NCBI GenBank assembly: GCA_028715415.1
Contig: JAQURX010000004.1
Coordinates: 84,933 to 137,734, forward strand
Source of the DNA: Candidatus Omnitrophota bacterium
GTDB lineage: Bacteria > Omnitrophota > Gorgyraeia > Gygaellales > Profunditerraquicolaceae
Direction: 5' to 3'
DNA length: 52,802 nt
The notes beneath the pieces were generated by a model. It was not told the DNA's origin. It saw only the letters and a list, made by a program, of their open reading frames with translations, and ran no database searches. Below are positions 51,245 through 52,802 of the stretch, piece after piece (position 1 is the stretch's first letter; every line of letters begins with the position of its first letter). Both the position numbers and the translations under genes were made by a program.

Positions 51245-52786
51245 TTATCTCTGTTTCTTGGATTTTTCTACTTTTTTCTTTTTATCCCTAGCTGCTTTTT
51301 CTTTAGCAACACACTCTTTTTCAAGCTCATTTAGAGCTTGAGCTGCCGTAAAATATGTTTTATCATAGCGGAGTGCTTCACTATAACAAAACTTTGATAA
51401 ATCCAAGTTACCTTTATTCCGATAGATCATCCCCAAATTACACCAAGCCCTTGGCTGGCTGGGATTAATCAATAAAGTAACCCAGCAATAAGAAAGCGCC
51501 TGCTCTATAGAACCAACCGTAAAACATGAACCAGCTAAATTATTATATGCTTCATAACCATTAGGGAAATTATTAATATTAGTTTCCCAGAAAGTTATAA
51601 TATCCTTAAAATCGCGATTATGCTGCAGAGTTAATATACCATAACAAGATATAAATAAAACTAATGCAGCCATGGCAATAATTCTTAGGACTTTCTTTAA
51701 TGATTCTGCTTTATCGTTAATTAAATTCCATACTTTTAAAAAAAGGTAAGCTAGAAAAATACAAAATCCCGCTGAAGGCAAAAACATGTAGCGCTCAGAA
51801 ATTACATTGCAAACAGGAACAATATTTGAATACGGAAGAAATGTTACATAGAAAAACATAATCCCGAATGATACTGGCTTATGATTCTTCAGGCATTTAA
51901 CAAAAAGAGTTGCTGAAGCGATAATTACAGCTATACCGCCAAAGAAAGCAGGTGTAACATACTGAATATTAAGGGCATCATACGCAAAAGGGTGAAAAAG
52001 CCCTCTTTTTATCGGCAGATAAAGTATTTTTACGTAATAAACAAGTGCTTTAACCGCAACCACAAGATAACGGGCACCTCTAAATTGTATAATAATATGG
52101 ATTGTTTTGTCTCTGGTCATAAAAAATTTGATAGCAACCATTGCAGCAATTACTAGAATCGCGGCAATGATTAATATACGTAATAAAACAGTTCTATCAA
52201 ATTTCTTTTTTCTAAAGAATATATCAAAAATTATAAACATAAGCGGCAATGTCGCAACAGAATTCCCGCTAAGAAAACACAAGACAGAGAAAATAACAGA
52301 TAATAAGATATAAAAAATAGACTTGTCCGCTTGAGTATATGCTATCAGGGCAGCAAGATAAAAGAATCCGGCAAAAGCATAATGCCCTCCAGAAATCCAG
52401 CTTACCACTTCCGAGTGTATGGGATGGACTGCGAAGATTAATGCGGCCAAAAAAGAAAGGTTTACATTCTCAAATAAAATATTGAATAACACAAAAAGCA
52501 AAACAACGCATCCGGAATAGAATAAAACATTAAAAATATGGAATAATAACGGTTTACCCCCACCAAAATGCCAGTTTAAAGCATGGGATGCATCCCAAAG
52601 GATACTTTGATGAATACGAAAATCTTTGCTGATGAAATTTTTTAAGTTTTGGATAACAGGGTTGTTAGATATCCCAGAAAAATCATCAATCAGGAAACCC
52701 CCTTGGAGGGAATTAAAATAAATACCAAAGCTAATAGCAGCTAGCAACAAAACAAGAATAAGATTTTTAATCTTTTTGGAAGGCAT
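51245..52786 (-). CDS. TMTC-like membrane protein with C-terminal TPR repeats (513 aa)
   Basis: About ten to eleven membrane helices, with the acidic pair D34-D35 in FLIDDFSGI and the HPIHSEVVSWISGG segment (about 121-134) typical of the TMTC/DUF1736 group of O-mannosyltransferase-like GT-C proteins. About three TPR units follow (405-485; EAYNNLAGSCFTVGSIEQAL, AWCNLGMIYRNKGNL) and then a Lys-rich tail. Glycosyl transfer to exported protein is plausible. The start is 16 bases from the right edge and has no ribosome site visible, so an earlier start outside the window cannot be excluded. Confidence 0.78.
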   Translation of the reverse strand: MPSKKIKNLILVLLLAAISFGIYFNSLQGGFLIDDFSGISNNPVIQNLKNFISKDFRIHQSILWDASHALNWHFGGGKPLLFHIFNVLFYSGCVVLLFVLFNILFENVNLSFLAALIFAVHPIHSEVVSWISGGHYAFAGFFYLAALIAYTQADKSIFYILLSVIFSVLCFLSGNSVATLPLMFIIFDIFFRKKKFDRTVLLRILIIAAILVIAAMVAIKFFMTRDKTIHIIIQFRGARYLVVAVKALVYYVKILYLPIKRGLFHPFAYDALNIQYVTPAFFGGIAVIIASATLFVKCLKNHKPVSFGIMFFYVTFLPYSNIVPVCNVISERYMFLPSAGFCIFLAYLFLKVWNLINDKAESLKKVLRIIAMAALVLFISCYGILTLQHNRDFKDIITFWETNINNFPNGYEAYNNLAGSCFTVGSIEQALSYCWVTLLINPSQPRAWCNLGMIYRNKGNLDLSKFCYSEALRYDKTYFTAAQALNELEKECVAKEKAARDKKKKVEKSKKQR

Positions 52787-52802
52787 TTTTATAAATAAAA
52801 TA

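Overview
The window is AT-rich bacterial chromosome. Every gene I can support is read leftward on the minus strand. Gene content suggests an uncultured Gram-negative-type bacterium, plausibly Candidatus Omnitrophota. The clues are a TIGR04073 exosortase-associated protein, a DUF6485 mini-protein, PilM/N/O pilus-type genes, a CHAT-TPR protein with its own sigma factor, and GGGAC-type intergenic palindromes. That lineage call is inference from gene content, not a phylogenetic result. No rRNA, tRNA, CRISPR array, integrase or intact transposase was found.

Layout by coordinate. 1-5601 is stress and tRNA modification: clpB (cut by the left edge) under a near-perfect CIRCE operator, an HspR/MerR-type regulator, then the chain miaB, TPR-SPOR, miaA, hflX. 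5738-9215 is accessory: a P-loop ATPase with a helical partner, a one-TM protein, and a stretch holding the 3' fragment of a second copy of a Dph6-like gene plus REP-like palindromes. 9216-17671 is a run of assorted genes: PI-PLC-like phosphodiesterase, methyltransferase, two alpha/beta hydrolases, lipoprotein, Dph6-like ATPase, DUF1805, AlkD-like protein, K+/H+ antiporter and SGNH hydrolase. 17729-24058 is an ion-transport block (ACR3, MgtA-type and Ca2+-type P-ATPases). 24085-29121 is envelope and signalling (ArnT-like transferase, NodB deacetylase, VanZ, a REC-pseudoREC-REC protein and an MscS-like TM-helix protein).

29209-40337 is one very compact chain of central-metabolism genes: trxA, a split pta, ackA, panD, def, DUF6485, lipA, trxB, pckG, purC, flippase, NYN nuclease and MBL hydrolase. 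A structured, repeat-rich non-coding segment follows (40440-40884).

The most interesting part is 40885-47254. (a) A consensus promoter drives a GEMM-I (cyclic di-GMP type) riboswitch with two consecutive intrinsic terminators, ahead of a 34-residue basic ORF, a ribbon-helix-helix-like gene and a TIGR04073 gene. (b) An ECF sigma factor, a zinc-finger anti-sigma-like protein and a membrane CHAT-protease/TPR protein form a cassette. (c) A two-block motif, GTTAGATTT-N11-TCGTCTATTG, occurs with identical spacing in front of the anti-sigma/CHAT pair and in front of the secreted beta-propeller gene at 42453. It has the geometry and -10 core of an ECF promoter, which suggests a small self-contained regulon in which a CHAT protease may control a sigma factor.

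47285-52786 ends the window with a small membrane protein, a YbgC-type thioesterase, an ACT protein, a pilM-pilN fusion with pilO and a PilP-like gene (apparently a leaderless transcript), and a TMTC-like membrane TPR protein.
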